Below, one piece after another: positions 8,970 through 20,899 of a DNA stretch of 64,000 nt; positions within the stretch are counted from its first letter, which is position 1; every line of letters begins with the position of its first letter. Made by a program: the position numbers and the translations under genes. The DNA is taken from NCBI GenBank assembly GCA_947396885.1, contig OX377203.1, forward strand, positions 5,704,001-5,768,000, in the 5' to 3' direction. Under the pieces are notes generated by a model. It searched no databases and was not told the origin of the DNA. It worked only from the letters and a program-made list of their open reading frames with translations. The stretch comes from Heligmosomoides polygyrus polygyrus. Taxonomy: Eukaryota; Nematoda; Chromadorea; Rhabditida; Heligmosomidae.

Positions 8970-10030
8970 CGACCGCCTTGACCCGTGGAGCTCAAATACC
9001 TCTTTCTTCACTGACACGTCTGATCCAGAGCTACGACGCTCAAAAAATATCGCAAATTCTGGTGACGCGTGTGCAAAACAGTCAACGACCGCGACGCGAC
9101 CGCACGCTTAGGCATGACATACCGTCGAGCCTAGCACTGCAGAGGAAATAGGGCGCGAAGTGAATCCAGCAAGTTGGTCAACGACGCAGAATGGACTGGA
9201 GACTGGTCTCAACGAGCTGCAGCAGGCGCCGCGCTCTGATGTCGGAAGAATCGGTCTCTGGCTGACCTGTTAGATGCCGCGCTATCAAATCTTATTGCCC
9301 TATGAAGTGACGCGTGAAGACAGCCGGCTTCTTTCGACTATTACGCTCAGCGGTGCCCCTTAGCCGCTGCATAAACCTCAAGCGTGACAGGTGACCCTGC
9401 TTCGAACGGAATGGAACGCTGTCGAAGGCGCTCCAGTGCATTCTCTGAATAGAATTCTGATTCGAGCCACTTCTAAACGAATTACGCGGCGGCGAACTGG
9501 TGACAGCGTTCGATAGTGAGGCCAGGAGGAAAGGGAGGAGGAGGAGGAGGAGGAGGAGGAGGACAGGACGGAGTACACGTCGTGTCGAACCCGTCGGATG
9601 CTCGGATTACGCTCAACAAGCACGGATGAGTGCGGCGAGTAATGTGAGACCGCCAGGCCAGGCGGCCGTCGTGTTCACAACCAGCCGGCATCCGGAAATC
9701 GTCGGAAATCTCGACTAGAAGCACTCTCTGGAGAGATCGAAGACGAGGCTGAACGACTTCAATCGGTCACGGAATGCGCTGTGCACTTGCCTTTAAGTTT
9801 TGGTGAACGCCGGCCAGCACAGAATTCCCTAAATGGTGCATGCAGCCGGGTCACGCCCACACTGCACCAGGACCCCGCCCATTCGAAACTGCCTTAAACA
9901 GAAAGGGTCCTGTCTTGCTTTGAGTTTTTCTCCGCAATCAGTTTCAGATGAAGCAGAAAAAACTATGCAGATCCATATAATCCAAAAACTTGCAATCGTG
10001 CTTATGTCATAGCTAACTTAAAACCGCACA
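8970..10030. other. Unassigned; GGA microsatellite only
   Basis: No recognised gene. A (GGA)n microsatellite occupies 9535-9563, giving spurious poly-Arg/poly-Pro frames on both strands. The rest is single-copy-looking sequence with no homology visible to me. Confidence 0.4.
9535..9563. repeat. (GGA)n microsatellite
   Basis: About nine GGA/GAG units in a row. Confidence 0.9.
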
Positions 10031-10037
10031 ATTCTAA

Positions 10038-10365
10038 GCTGAAAGTGATAATATCGATCGATATTGACTGGTCAATAATATTGATTGGTTAATATAATTG
10101 AATTATTAGTCAACTTGCTGAGCTAAAATTGATAATATCGATCGATATTGATTCGTCAATAATATTGACTGGTTAATATAATTGATTGATTAGTCCACTT
10201 GTTGAGCTCAAATTGATAATATCGATCGATATTGATTCGTGAATAATATTGACTGGTTAATATAATTGATTTATTAGTCAACTTGCTGAGCTAAAATTGA
10301 TAATGTCGATCGTATTGATTGGATAACAATATTGATTGATCAATCCACTTGTTGTGCAGATGCTC
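10038..10365. repeat. 84-bp tandem repeat, about 3.9 copies
   Basis: Units begin GCT(A/G)AAAxTGATAAT at 10038, 10122, 10206 and 10290, exactly 84 bp apart. Each carries ATCGATCGATATTGA and AATAATATTGACTGGTTAAT. The last unit decays and joins a copy of the CGGAC-block family (10365-10500). Confidence 0.9.
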
Positions 10366-10500
10366 GATGATCATCATATTCGCATTATTCCCACCCGAGT
10401 TGGTAGACCTTATCAAATGTCGGCAGCAGCAAGCGCTGCCGAGGAGCCACGGGCCATTAATTTAGTGTGGACGGAGGCACAGTAGGACAAACAGACAGTC
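10366..10500 (+). repeat. CGGAC-block repeat, copy
   Basis: TGTGCAGATGC, then CGGGCCATTAATTT followed by GGACGGAGGCAC and GACAAACAGACAG. A second copy with the same order lies at 11065-11280, introduced by the same ATCGATCGATATTGATTGG. Part of the most frequent dispersed family in the window. Confidence 0.65.
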
Positions 10501-10750
10501 AAGCATATGCACAAAGATAAAGTATGCAAAAAATATGCAGAAAGCACAAGAAAATTAGGTGTTTGTAGAGTAACCAGGCTAATTCATGACGTCATTGTGC
10601 GAAACTGCGTATCGCCACTATTCTGAAGTCGACGCGCACTTAATGATAGAAGCAGCAACCAGTTATTACTTACAAGATGACTTTTCTCCCCTTCTGGACG
10701 GAGCGAAAGACTGGACGACAAATTAATGCTGAAAAATGGCAATATGAGCC

Positions 10751-10945
10751 CTAGTCGCGAATGTGGACAGCAGTAGGAGGTGGTTACGTGCCAGCCACCA
10801 GGCCGTGCCTAATGAGCATATAGTTAGAGAGGAAGAGCATTGTCGGCAACCTGATTGGCTGACCTGTGTTCGGTAGGTGCCCTGATTGGTTACAATTGGC
10901 TGACGCGCTTCCATCCTCTACAATGCTATCCACATTCAAGACATT
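10751..10945. mobile_element. MITE family B
   Basis: Ends CTAGTCGCGAATGTGGACAG and GCTATCCACATTCAAGACAT; interior has CCTGATTGGTTACAATTGGC. Confidence 0.65.
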
Positions 10946-11064
10946 GTCTGCAATACGATATTCATCGACATTGATTAACCAATCGATGCTGCTCACTTGC
11001 TGGAAAGCCTGTCTAGCACTGGCCATCATACCCACTCTAGGCGCACTTAAAATTGTAGATTTCT

Positions 11065-11280
11065 GAACTAAAATTGATAATATCGATCGATATTGATTGG
11101 CTTATCAAGATTGATCATTTATTGTGCAGATGCCAGACGTTATCACATCCGTATGATTCCCACTTAGAGCTGACTAGTCCGATTAAAGGTCGGTAATATG
11201 TAATGAGTGATGCCGAGAAACCACGGGCCGTTAATTTCGGTGGACGGACGCACAGCAGGACAAATAGACGGACGGTTACA
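11065..11280 (+). repeat. CGGAC-block repeat, copy
   Basis: ATCGATCGATATTGATTGGC, TGTGCAGATGCC, then GGGCCGTTAATTTCGGTGGA and CGGACGCAC. Same order of motifs as 10340-10500. Confidence 0.65.
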
Positions 11281-11289
11281 TGTACGACG

Positions 11290-13300
11290 GAATGTAAACC
11301 GTGACTACACAGAAGAGCTTGCACTAAACTTTTGTCCACCTAACTCGTCAATCGGTCCCACATATATAAAAATTCCAAAAATTTCAAAAAAAATTAATCT
11401 GACGCTTTTTTAAGAAAACAAAAATGTCTCAAAAATTCAGAACTACTGAAAACTCGCCAAACTCGTTTAGTCGGTTTAAAATTATCTTCTATTTCCTATA
11501 AAAATGCTTCAAAGACTATTCTATAATACAGACCCGCGCAAAAATCCTCCAGGGTTTCTGAGGGTGTTGCGCCATGCTGTCGCTCAGCGCATCATTGTGT
11601 GCGCTTGATTGATAGGTCGGTCTCACATTAAGCTCCTTAAGAGGAAATTCCAGACTTTCGAGATGTTTTTGCTGAATCGTAGATTTTAGAAAAACTGCGC
11701 AGAGACGGCACAATCAACCAAATAAGCGTCGTGAAATATTGACGAACGCATGGCGTAGTCTCGTCGCAAGTCAGTTCGAAAAATTCAAATTTCTCTGGTT
11801 CAAAGTGAGCTTGAGATTTCTGGACCTTGATGGATAAAAATCCTGTATCCATTAAAGCAATATATTATTTCCTCACTTTAGTCAGTATTACCAAATAATC
11901 TTTGAAATCAAAAATTAATTCCACTTGTTTGAATGGTTCACCTAAAACTGCATTAAAAATAGCAGTGGATTCGTACAAAAAGCATGAAGTAGCTAAGCGT
12001 CAGCGCTTATGTAACGCCAATCAATATCGATCGATTATTGACACAAATTGATTTTGTCCAGAGGATATGTTGGAGTGGCTCTTGAAGCAGTTATGTTCGT
12101 CTAAAAGACTATATAAAATATAAGAAATAGACAAGTAAAATATAAAAAGGAGAGCACGGTAGATAAAGAGTAAAAAATATAAAGAACAAATAATATATAA
12201 ATCGAATCCTTATGCTTGTTCCAAGTCGATCGATATTAATCGATTTGTGAGCACTAGTTCATGTAGGAGAACGATTAAGTCACAAACGCACGCCTTAGAG
12301 TGCACAAATCTCTTCGGTGGTACGATCAATATCGATCGTTAATTGATATTTGTAAGAATCGCGGAAGGAGACGGTCTCATTGACGTGAATGTCTGCTCAG
12401 AAGTGAGAAGTGTGAACGACAGACGCTGTCGTCGGCAGTGGAGTTGACTGCCAGTCTGGTCAGTTCTTATGGCGCCGGTTACACTGTGGTCATCGTAAAT
12501 CATGAAAAAACGACGAAATCATCGGCCGTCGAAGAGGAATGGGCCTAGAATAGCTGGATGAACGGACGTGCTGGCAGACGAATAGAAGAGGGCTAGTCGA
12601 TGGGTAATCGATCAATACGCATCTTTCGTATGTCGCGTAGCAAAGCTACATAGACTGGCAGTTCATCGTTCGAGGCGGCTAGATGTGGCCTAAAACTGAG
12701 CACTTCTGATAGATGAACGCTATAAGGAGACTAGCCGGGCAACTGCTGTCGATGAATAATGTCCGGACAGTCAGGAGGGAGGGAGGCTGCTCGTCGATGG
12801 AAAGCCCCCATAGAACCTTGCCGGCTTTCAATTCGTCTAGGACGAGAAATTGCAGAAAACGCTTCTAAGCAGCTCCGTCTCTCATCTCTTCCTACATTCA
12901 TAGCAGAATCTCGTGCCGGAGCCAGTATTTATGGTCCAGCATTAGCTACGCATCCTCATAAATTCGGGCTATAACGGTTGAAGAGGGCACGATAGCTAAA
13001 TCCTGACCTGCCATTAACACCTCCAGCCTGTCAATTTCCCCGGAGCCCGATACAGTACTGTTAGCAGCCCTAAGATCACTGGGAAGCTGTCCCATTATCT
13101 CGACAAGGAAGGACGGAGCCCTGAGGAAGCCTTAAAAGATACAAATGCCCCAACGGTACTTAAGCGTGGCAAGCAGAGTCTGTTTGTCAGTCCGCGCGAA
13201 ATTAGTGGCCGACTGACAGGCTTCATCGCGTTTCCGCCCACCGCCAGCTCACTCAGTCGAGGATTCTATCTCTGACTGCGGACTCGTAACCACTCCGAAA
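11290..13300. other. Unassigned, scattered ATCGAT palindromes
   Basis: No gene recognised. ATCGATCGAT-type motifs appear at about 12027, 12226 and 12326, and a 71-codon frame lies at 12759-12974 with no known motif. Otherwise nothing interpretable. Confidence 0.35.
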
Positions 13301-13489
13301 GCTATAACAACATCGATCGATATTGACTGATCAATCGATAATTGCAATGAAGCGTTCCATCAATCAGCATATTTGCCGATCGGCATCATCGGTGCCCTAA
13401 ACAAACGGTCACTCGTGAGCAGCGCCTAGGTTCCATTGCCTTCGAGCACAATTAATTTCGTGTAAACTGAGGAATGTACAAATGGTTGT

Positions 13490-14195
13490 GTATCCATCGA
13501 TTAGCATATTCGCACAACTTCTGGAGAAAATCGATGTCATCGATTAATATCGATTGGCCAATCAGTTAAATCGTTCTGACCATCGGGTAGGCTAATTGTA
13601 TGTGATGCCCACCTCAAGTGGTGAAAAGCGAGCAGCACTTACATTTTGCGGAAGCCCTTGGGCGGTAATGATTTTGGCGCGGACGCACGGACGGATAAAC
13701 AGACTGACGGAATTACTTTATGCGTATTAATGGTAAGATACCAATCAAGCACTGATAATCGATAATCACCGATCGAACTATTGGCAATCAATGATCACCA
13801 TTGTTTGATTGGATTCTGACCACATGCAAACTAGTTGTTCCGTCAGTCCGTTCACCTGTTCGTCGATGCGAAATTAATTGCCGCTTCAAGGCGCTTACAG
13901 AAACTCAGATGCTAATGGTTGGCCAATCGACACGACTTACTTACTCTGAAGTGTGCCCATCAATTAGCCAATGCCCACAATAAACCAATAAATTCTGGAC
14001 AAAATCGATGACATCGATCGATATTGATTGGCCAATCAGTTAAAGTCATTTGTTCTAATCATCGGGTACAGCATTTATGTGATGCCGATTTCAAATCGCG
14101 ATCCGCGAGCAGCATATACATTCTGTGGAAGCCATTGGACGGTAGTTATTTTGGTGCGGACGGACGGACGGACAAACAGACTGAAGGATTAGCTC
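13490..14195 (+). repeat. Two direct copies of the CGGAC-block repeat, about 475 bp apart
   Basis: 13520-13720 and 13995-14195 share the order AAAATCGATG, ATCGATTGGCCAATCAGTTAAA, CATCGGGTA, GAGCAGCA, GGAAGCC and GCGGACGxACGGACGGA. They are diverged by eye but collinear. They look like an old tandem duplication of one member of the family. Note the conserved GGCCAATCAG. Confidence 0.65.
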
Positions 14196-14988
14196 TTTAA
14201 TGGGCAGTAGGATGTCAATCGAGCGGTGGCTATCGATTGAATCGAATATGGGCCGTTAGGAGAAATTCTCGGAAAATCTAGAGCATATATAGTTCAGATG
14301 GTGTTACCGACCCTCACAGGTCTGATTAGGGTTACTGCACCAGTTATTCGATGTATTATCGAAGACTTTTTACTTCTGACCTACTTAAAAACAACTAAAC
14401 AAGCATCAACCACTCGAGTTCACTTGGTAAATGTCTCTGCAGATCAACAACGAAAGTCGCTTGGAACAAGAACCTTCGCGGAAGAAAAAAGGACAGAGGG
14501 AAAAGTACTGATTTAGCGCCTGGCCAGAATGTCTTTTACAAGCTGAACAAGGGCTACAGAAGAGCAGAAGACCTCGACATCTCGATCTGAGACCAAAGAA
14601 GCTCCGAAGCCGTGTCTAGCGGTCGGTGGAGCAGCGGATGACTGATGCCACCCATGGAGTAGAGCAACATGTCGGTCGATACTCGGACCACCCAGACGGA
14701 CGATCTAGCCACCGATGAACGGCCGACTAGAGGTCAGTGCCAAGGGGCTCGATCAAGGCTAGCTCTGGGAGCCCAGATCCTAGTCATAGTGGACAAATAT
14801 GATCTTTGGGCTCTAAACCAACAAGTACAGGGTTCCAGCGCGTTAAAAACGTTAAACGTTAAAAACTGAGGCTGCAATAACGACAATGATTCAAGCAAGG
14901 AAACACGAGTGCACGGCGTATTCCCGGGATGCTTATGACATGCCATAATCTGTTTCGCTTATTTTTACGGGTCCATTAAGTGCCATTA

Positions 14989-15281
14989 GGCGCGTGTAGC
15001 GCAGTCGGAGGAGGCGCCGGCTGTCGCCTACACCCGATACCAGGTTCCTGGTTCGGATTTCCCACCAAGGCCAACCTAGTCTTCCATGCCTCCGGAGTCG
15101 GTGAATTGGTACCAGACTTCTCTGGGAAGGATGAAGCACTGACTTGTTCGTCGACTGGCCATCGGAAGTCATTGTATGGCCAAATACGCTTTCAAATCAC
15201 CTCCACGACATACCGTAGAAGTAGAATGCGTGGCGCATCCCAGAAGGGATTGAGTAACGCCATCCTTTATCCTCTATCCTT
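14989..15281 (+). mobile_element. tRNA-derived SINE, full length
   Basis: Plus-strand copy with a clean head GGCGCGTGTAGCGCAGTCGG, B-box-like GGTTCGGATTTCCC and tail CCTTTATCCTCTATCCTTAT. It is one of the best full-length examples. An exact target duplication was not found. Confidence 0.85.
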
Positions 15282-15332
15282 ATCATTATGCCAACTGCAC
15301 CTGTATGAAGACCTTTATAGCCGCATCAACGA

Positions 15333-15378
15333 CCACCTAGCGCAGTCGGAGGAGGCGCCTACTATCGTATACGCTCCA
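15333..15378 (+). mobile_element. SINE head fragment
   Basis: CCTAGCGCAGTCGGAGGAGG matches the SINE A-box head only; the body is absent. Confidence 0.55.
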
Positions 15379-15869
15379 AACTGACTCAAAGTTCGTGCCT
15401 TGCCTAGGCTAATCAACCGCAAACCTGCCCTCGAGATGCTCCGGAGGGAGGACGTCGTCCGATGACAAATTCGCTCTCACCGCGCCAAAGCCGAACGCCC
15501 AGCGGCTGTTCATAGCCGCTGGAAAAACCGGCCAGAGCGATAGTAATGAGCTTTCGAGAGCTATGGCGGCCGCCGGCAACCGGTATCCATGAGACACGGA
15601 AAGGTACCTCCTTCTTGGGAACGCGCAAAGTACAACACGGAAATCGATGCCGCTCCTCAACGACCGAGTGTGACGTCGTTCATGAATTTTTCGCAAGTGC
15701 ACCTCAACTGGTTGCGTATGTAGCAATAAATATTCGCCGTCTCAATCTGTTATTCTAGGGAATCTCTAGGGTAAGTGACGGTGTTAAATGTGCTGAAGAA
15801 AATTTGAAAATGAAACGTTAAATCTCCTCCCTTTTTTAAATATCCTACCCTACCATACACAAAAAGCTC

Positions 15870-16570
15870 TTCATGAGTCTGTTCCTGCGTCCACGCAAAA
15901 ATAATTGCCTCTCAATAACTTTCACCTCGTCGATTGTCAGCACTTGGGCGTGCATTACACACAAAGAAGTGAACAACGTCAATCGTCACCAGTATCGATC
16001 GTTATTATCGATTTTTGCTCAGAAATATATATTTGCGGAAGGAAGCACAAGAAAATGGAAAGACCCTCAGATCAGGAAAAGAACCCCAATAAGGTAGTAC
16101 TCAAGGAAGTTTATAGATGATCGCTCATTTAAGAATTCCGGTATGATGGAATTGTTGTCTTTGTCTTCTATATTTTGTCTTATTTTTTCATAATTTTATT
16201 TAAAAAACACTTAAAATAAATTTTACACAAAAATAATTCACAAGAAAGTTAGTAACCTGAGTTCCTCCGTCCATCCGCGCAAAAATAATTGCCGCTCAAT
16301 AACTTTCCCTTCGTGTCGTGACAACCGTTGGGCATACGTTACATATAAATCGAACAATACGGGTTCACGAGTACCGATCGATATTATCGATTTTTGCCCA
16401 AAAGGATATATATGCTGGTGAAAACATGAAAATGGGAAGATTCCTAGACATAGTCCCCAATAAGAATAGTGCTCAAACAAGTCCAATAATTACCGTGCAT
16501 TTGGGAAATACGAAATGACGGAATCGTTGCCTTTCCCTCCTATTTATTGATTTTTTCAAAATTTTAATTG
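15870..16570 (-). repeat. CGGAC-block repeat, two tandem copies, about 370 bp period
   Basis: Blocks CGTCCACGCAAAAATAATTG (about 15890) and CCATCCGCGCAAAAATAATT (about 16269) each precede CGAT(C/A)GxTATTATCGATTTTTG, a GGAAGATTCC- or GGAAAGACCC-type segment, CCCCAATAAG and a TATTTATTGATTTTTTC-type end. A third block follows at 16586. Confidence 0.7.
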
Positions 16571-16582
16571 AGCTGATTACGT

Positions 16583-17060
16583 GAGTCCGTCCGTCTGTCC
16601 GCGCAAAACTAATTGCCGCTTAATAAGTTCGTAACATGACAGCCAATAAATCAGTGTCTGTCGACTCGAACATGTAGACTCTTCGACATGTTTCGCACGG
16701 CGTGTAAACGGCAACGACTTACTAATCAATACCGGATGTGATCGATTTTTAAAAAATCGATTGGAAAGGAACTGCACAAAGCATTAAATCAAGTTCGAAT
16801 ATCTGACAGTTCTGACAGTTCGAATATCAAGACTCTTTGACATGCTTCACACGGCTTGTGAACGGCACCGAATGCCTAATCAATAATTATCGATCTCATC
16901 GATTTTTCTTCAAAAATCGTCTCTTAGATAAGGAACAATGGATATATGATAGCCAATAGGCATATTATCGAATAACCTAAACATGATCGCTCCACCAATC
17001 TATATTACGATCGATTTATCGAATTTTAGGCAACCACTTAGCACTGCGCCGTATCTCAAG
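16583..17060 (-). repeat. CGGAC-block repeats, diverged
   Basis: GTCCGTCCGTCTGTCCGCGC then AAAACTAATTGCCGCTTAAT, followed by two related segments carrying TCTTCGACATG / TCTTTGACATG and ATCGATTTTT. No coding potential. Confidence 0.55.
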
Positions 17061-18330
17061 CGGGTAAATTTTTCGGTTCCAAACCTGAAGATATTACAGC
17101 CGGAGAAGCGAGGATCATTCAGCCTGCCAATGAAATACATCTAAACGGAATTATTGCTCAGAATCGATCAATATTAACGATTTCACTTCGAGAGGATAGT
17201 GGAAATCCTGCGTATGTTGTAATGCTGCGATAAAAACGTTCACAGAGAGTAAGCAGTGACGAACGACCAGTCAATCATGTCGATCGATATTATCGATATT
17301 TTCCGGCATAATGAGTAAATAGTGGAAATAAGCTAACAAATAATATATAAAACCCAATCCTTATTACGGACAGCCAGTAATATTTTCCGGTTTTACAAAA
17401 AAAGAAGACTAGTTTGGATTAATGTAAATTTAGAATACCACTGTAATGCGGAAAAACTACAAAATGAAGATCAATAATCTACTGGGCGGAGCACAACAGT
17501 CAGTAGAATCAATAGAATCAATAGAATCTGCACACTCAGCAGATCACCGACGAAGCGATCATCTAGCGAGGACTTTAAGAGTGCTTTCAGCTAGGAGAAG
17601 ACCAAGAATGATCGTGCAAATCCATGCACTATTCAAGAGTAAAGTAGTTGAGTGATATTTGTTCAGGAACTAGTAATGGCCGACTTTACCCCATAATTCA
17701 GGGAAAACATCCAGAGATGAAATCGTCACACCACCTCTTACGATTAGATGGGTAATTCAGAGGTGTTAGAAGCCCATCAGCGACTGCAAAGAACACGCAG
17801 CTTCAGCCTCGGCATACGAAAAAATCAATAAAATCAATAAAAATCTAATCAGACACCGTATACTCTTCTCCAGACCCCTGCTCTTGTGACCGACGCCTCA
17901 GAAAAACTGATCAATTATCGATTCCTGCTACAGTATAGGCTTTAGGTGCAGACTGGACACACCTCTACATATTACGTGTACTAAACGGCTCAATTAGCCT
18001 CTATTGTGTCGCTTCTGAGCAGCTCATTTAGAGCGCTACACGGTACGAACGACAAAAACTACCTCTCAATACAGCTGCGTGAAAAACAATGCCTTCTGGA
18101 TGATGACCAAGTTCGATGAGGCAAACCGGCATCATTTGACGTGACATAGGGAAGAGAGGGGTAGGAAGACAGGTTTAAACACATGTGAGAAAGATAGGGG
18201 TTCATACGGAATTGACCCACCTAACTTGAACTCCATCAATTTTCTTATAGGCGAACTACAGATTTATTTCCCATGGCGCCAGCTTAGAAGAGAAAAAGCG
18301 CACCACTTTAAGCTTTCAGAAAAATTGAGC
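17061..18330. other. Unassigned
   Basis: Scattered ATCGATCGATATTATCG motifs (17168, 17279) and a short AATCAATAGA microsatellite near 17508. The 69-codon frame at 17446-17655 crosses that microsatellite and has no known motif. Confidence 0.35.
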
Positions 18331-18331
18331 T

Positions 18332-18470
18332 ACATGTCGCGAAGACGCACCGCAGTGCAGTGGGAATACGCTGTTGCTCCTACCGTAATCTCGGCAGCCA
18401 ATCAAGTGTCCTGACTGAGCGGCTTAGCCGGTGCTTGATTGGCTGCCGCAGTTACGGAAAATGCAACGGC
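18332..18470. mobile_element. MITE family C (CGCGAAGACGCACCGC ends)
   Basis: Left end ACATGTCGCGAAGACGCACC. The interior forms a strong foldback from CCGTAATCTCGGCAGCCAATCAAG and CTTGATTGGCTGCCGCAGTTACGG. Right end partly lost. Two further copies are at 23164 and 28125. Confidence 0.65.
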
Positions 18471-18559
18471 CTAAGTCGAATATCGATTTTTTCGCCTGTA
18501 TTACCTACATATCCTATGTTGCAGGGTTACCCTCGATTCTGGATTCTGGGCTTTCAGTT

Positions 18560-18670
18560 GTATTCAGACTATAGTTGTGCTCTCAATTTCTTTTCGAAAA
18601 TTCGAATGGTTTCGAATACTCACAAATTTCGAATATTCGAATTCAAATATGCCGTTGTTTTCCGCCTCAA
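18560..18670. mobile_element. TTCGAA-palindrome element
   Basis: CTATAGTTGTGCTC start, followed by several TTCGAA/TTCGAATATTCGAA palindromes. The same start, inverted, closes a TTCGAA-rich block at 59237. Confidence 0.45.
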
Positions 18671-19700
18671 AATCCCATTTTAGAACGATGAAGAGGGAAA
18701 TTCTCCTCGAAAACACAGGAGAGTTGTTACGCATAAGTGAAGCGACCTGTAGCCATAGTGACTTTTCAGGCGTGGCTGTAATGAACGTAAGGAGCAGCTG
18801 TGCCGTAAAAGAGCGTTACGCTCACAGGAAAGCTCAGGCAGGCTCGATGCAGTGCGTTGATGTCAGTCACTCGAAGCGCTCTCGTGGACCGGCCGGCCTC
18901 TTCTTCGGCCGGCCTAATCGAAGATTGCGTCTCGAAAACGTCGTCCGGGCATACTGATCTAATCACGGACGGCTAACACGTCAGCGATAGCGGCCAGCAA
19001 AAACACGCTGACGAACGAGACACGAGGTCGCAGTACGGCCAGAACAGAAGGAGTCCCCGCCCCCACCCTGGAGGAACAGTGGGATAGGATGGCCGTCTAT
19101 TCGTGGAAGGTGCCTTCAAGTCGGCCGAAGTGTTCCAGAGTGCAGACGTGTTCCAGTCGTGGGGCCGCCTCAATACGATTAGCCGAGAAGCACTTTGTCT
19201 CGCCGCTCTGTAGGAGCCGAGAAGACATCACGAATCCGCTGTTTTCGGGCACGGCGATCTGGAGCTCGTCTAACCAAATAGGAAAGATTGTTTGAGGAGA
19301 AGGGCTACTTCTTCTACTCTTGTCTTCCGATGTCATTCAACTGGCTCCAGCTACCGTAAAGTCTCCAGAATGCGAATCACAAGACCCCGGCCTTTCGCAG
19401 AGCTATCAGGCCAGTACCGAAGAGCCGGCGCCGACTGAGACACTTTGGCACGTGGGGAGGCTGGCCGGTGACGCGCGCTTTCTTGTGCAAATCAAAGAAA
19501 AGCGAGAAAAACTATTCTCCTTCTATCCAGGAATTCTCTTTTTTCTCAAAATTTCAAACAAATTTCAGCTACAGCATCCGCAAGCAATTTTTCAATATAA
19601 AAGGCGCAATTTAAGAGGTTTGTACATTTTTTAGCATAGAATAAGATCAGAATGGTGAATGTCTAGGAGATTCCATTTACAGATAGCCTACTTAGAAGAT
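18671..19700. other. Unassigned, GC-richer
   Basis: Open frames up to 126 codons on the plus strand (18577-18957) have no known motif. A GGCCGGCC hairpin lies at about 18890-18915 (GGCCGGCCTCTTCTTCGGCC). I cannot support a gene. Confidence 0.35.
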
Positions 19701-19704
19701 CCGG

Positions 19705-19868
19705 TGCCAGTCGTTAATCCAAGCAGCGAAAACGCGCCAGCCAATCACAACCAATCGCAGAACAGACCGAACACGCCCCTCTCAAATGTGCACCCATTGG
19801 ATGGGACCGGATTGGTTGACGTGTTTCCGTCTCCCCCCCCCCCACCATGCTGCACACATCACTGACTA
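19705..19868. mobile_element. MITE, family B-like, diverged
   Basis: Ends CAGTCGTTAATCCAAGCAGC and CATGCTGCACACATCACTG. The interior has GCCAGCCAATCACAACCAAT and CGGATTGGTTGAC. A poly-C run (about 19832-19843) lies near the right end. Confidence 0.4.
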
Positions 19869-19893
19869 AGGCTGAAGAATCTTTTTAATATTC

Positions 19894-19938
19894 GATACAT
19901 GTTGTTAATGTGGCCTACATGTAGATCACATTAGCCAA
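19894..19938. mobile_element. Minimal palindrome of MITE family A
   Basis: ACATGTTGTTAATGTGGCCT then ACATGTAGATCACATTA: the two family A ends lie back to back with no interior. Confidence 0.5.
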
Positions 19939-20269
19939 GTTTACTGATTATTCTGTTTATCAATAAGCAAATAACAGCAATAACCTTGAAAGAGGCCGTA
20001 TAATAAAATAATTTTTGAATAAAAAAGGTGAAACAAAAGAAATATATACACTATCGAGCTGGTAAGCCTTTGGCGAACTCCATTTGCAGACAACCTCTTT
20101 TTCTTTAATTTAAAAAAAAATTTGGGCTAGCGATCTACGCAACGAATTTTTAAAATATAAAAGTAAAACTTAAAAAAAATATCGTTTGTAGCATGCAATA
20201 CTAACGGTCTAGTAAGCGTCTGACAAATTCCGCCTGCCTACAGCATTGTTAGAGGGTCCTGATTACTAA

Positions 20270-20320
20270 TCGGTACATGTCGTTAATGTGGCCTACATGT
20301 AGACCATATTATCGAAATGT
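20270..20320. mobile_element. Minimal palindrome of MITE family A
   Basis: GTACATGTCGTTAATGTGGC then CTACATGTAGACCATATTAT: the terminal repeats are joined directly, probably an internal deletion product. Confidence 0.55.
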
Positions 20321-20399
20321 TCTTGAAGAAAAAAGGTAGACATAGTGACAGACTTCATCTATCAGATATCAATGCGCATCATCTCCACAGTGGTTGACT

Positions 20400-20610
20400 G
20401 CCACACAGTGGCTGGCCTCGACACCGAATCGAGTCGATCGATATCAATCAATACCGAAGACCAAGTTAAAAAGCCGTCAATGTGTCATGTACTGAAAAGA
20501 GTTCGAAAATTTCTAAGAAAGCGAATCACGTCCCCAGAGTGCCTGACTGGTACAGTACTCGCAGGTGAGCAATTGGTCGAGTCGATCGATAACAATCAAT
20601 ATTACAGGTC
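20400..20610 (+). repeat. Short direct repeat with GAGTCGATCGATA
   Basis: ATCGAGTCGATCGATATCAA (about 20427) and TCGAGTCGATCGATAACAAT (about 20578) head two related segments. A 97-codon frame across them (20345-20638) is therefore repeat-derived. Confidence 0.4.
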
Positions 20611-20899
20611 GGAGTGGAGAACCAAAATTGATAGATAGATGGTGCAACGAAAATGGTAATCGATACCCATCAAAATCAGAATTAATTTTTTTAGATGAGC
20701 ATTTTCAAATTTTTAATAACTGAATTGTTTCGTTCGATTTTAAAGCGCATCTTTAAGTGCAATAAAAATGAAGTAAATAAGCAAACAAACAAAAAGAAAG
20801 CTATCGATTGGAGCTTTACTGTCGCCTTAGGTACTTCGCCTTATCTACGGACATCTCCGTCTACATCGACATCTGAATGCGTACGCGTCATACGGTAAC

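Noticed and set aside
9500..9724. Poly-Arg and poly-Pro frames
   Set aside because: Produced by the GGA microsatellite.
19439..19470. ACTTTGGCACGTGGGGAG as another RTE C-terminal relic
   Set aside because: Only six codons resemble TLAR; too short to separate from chance.
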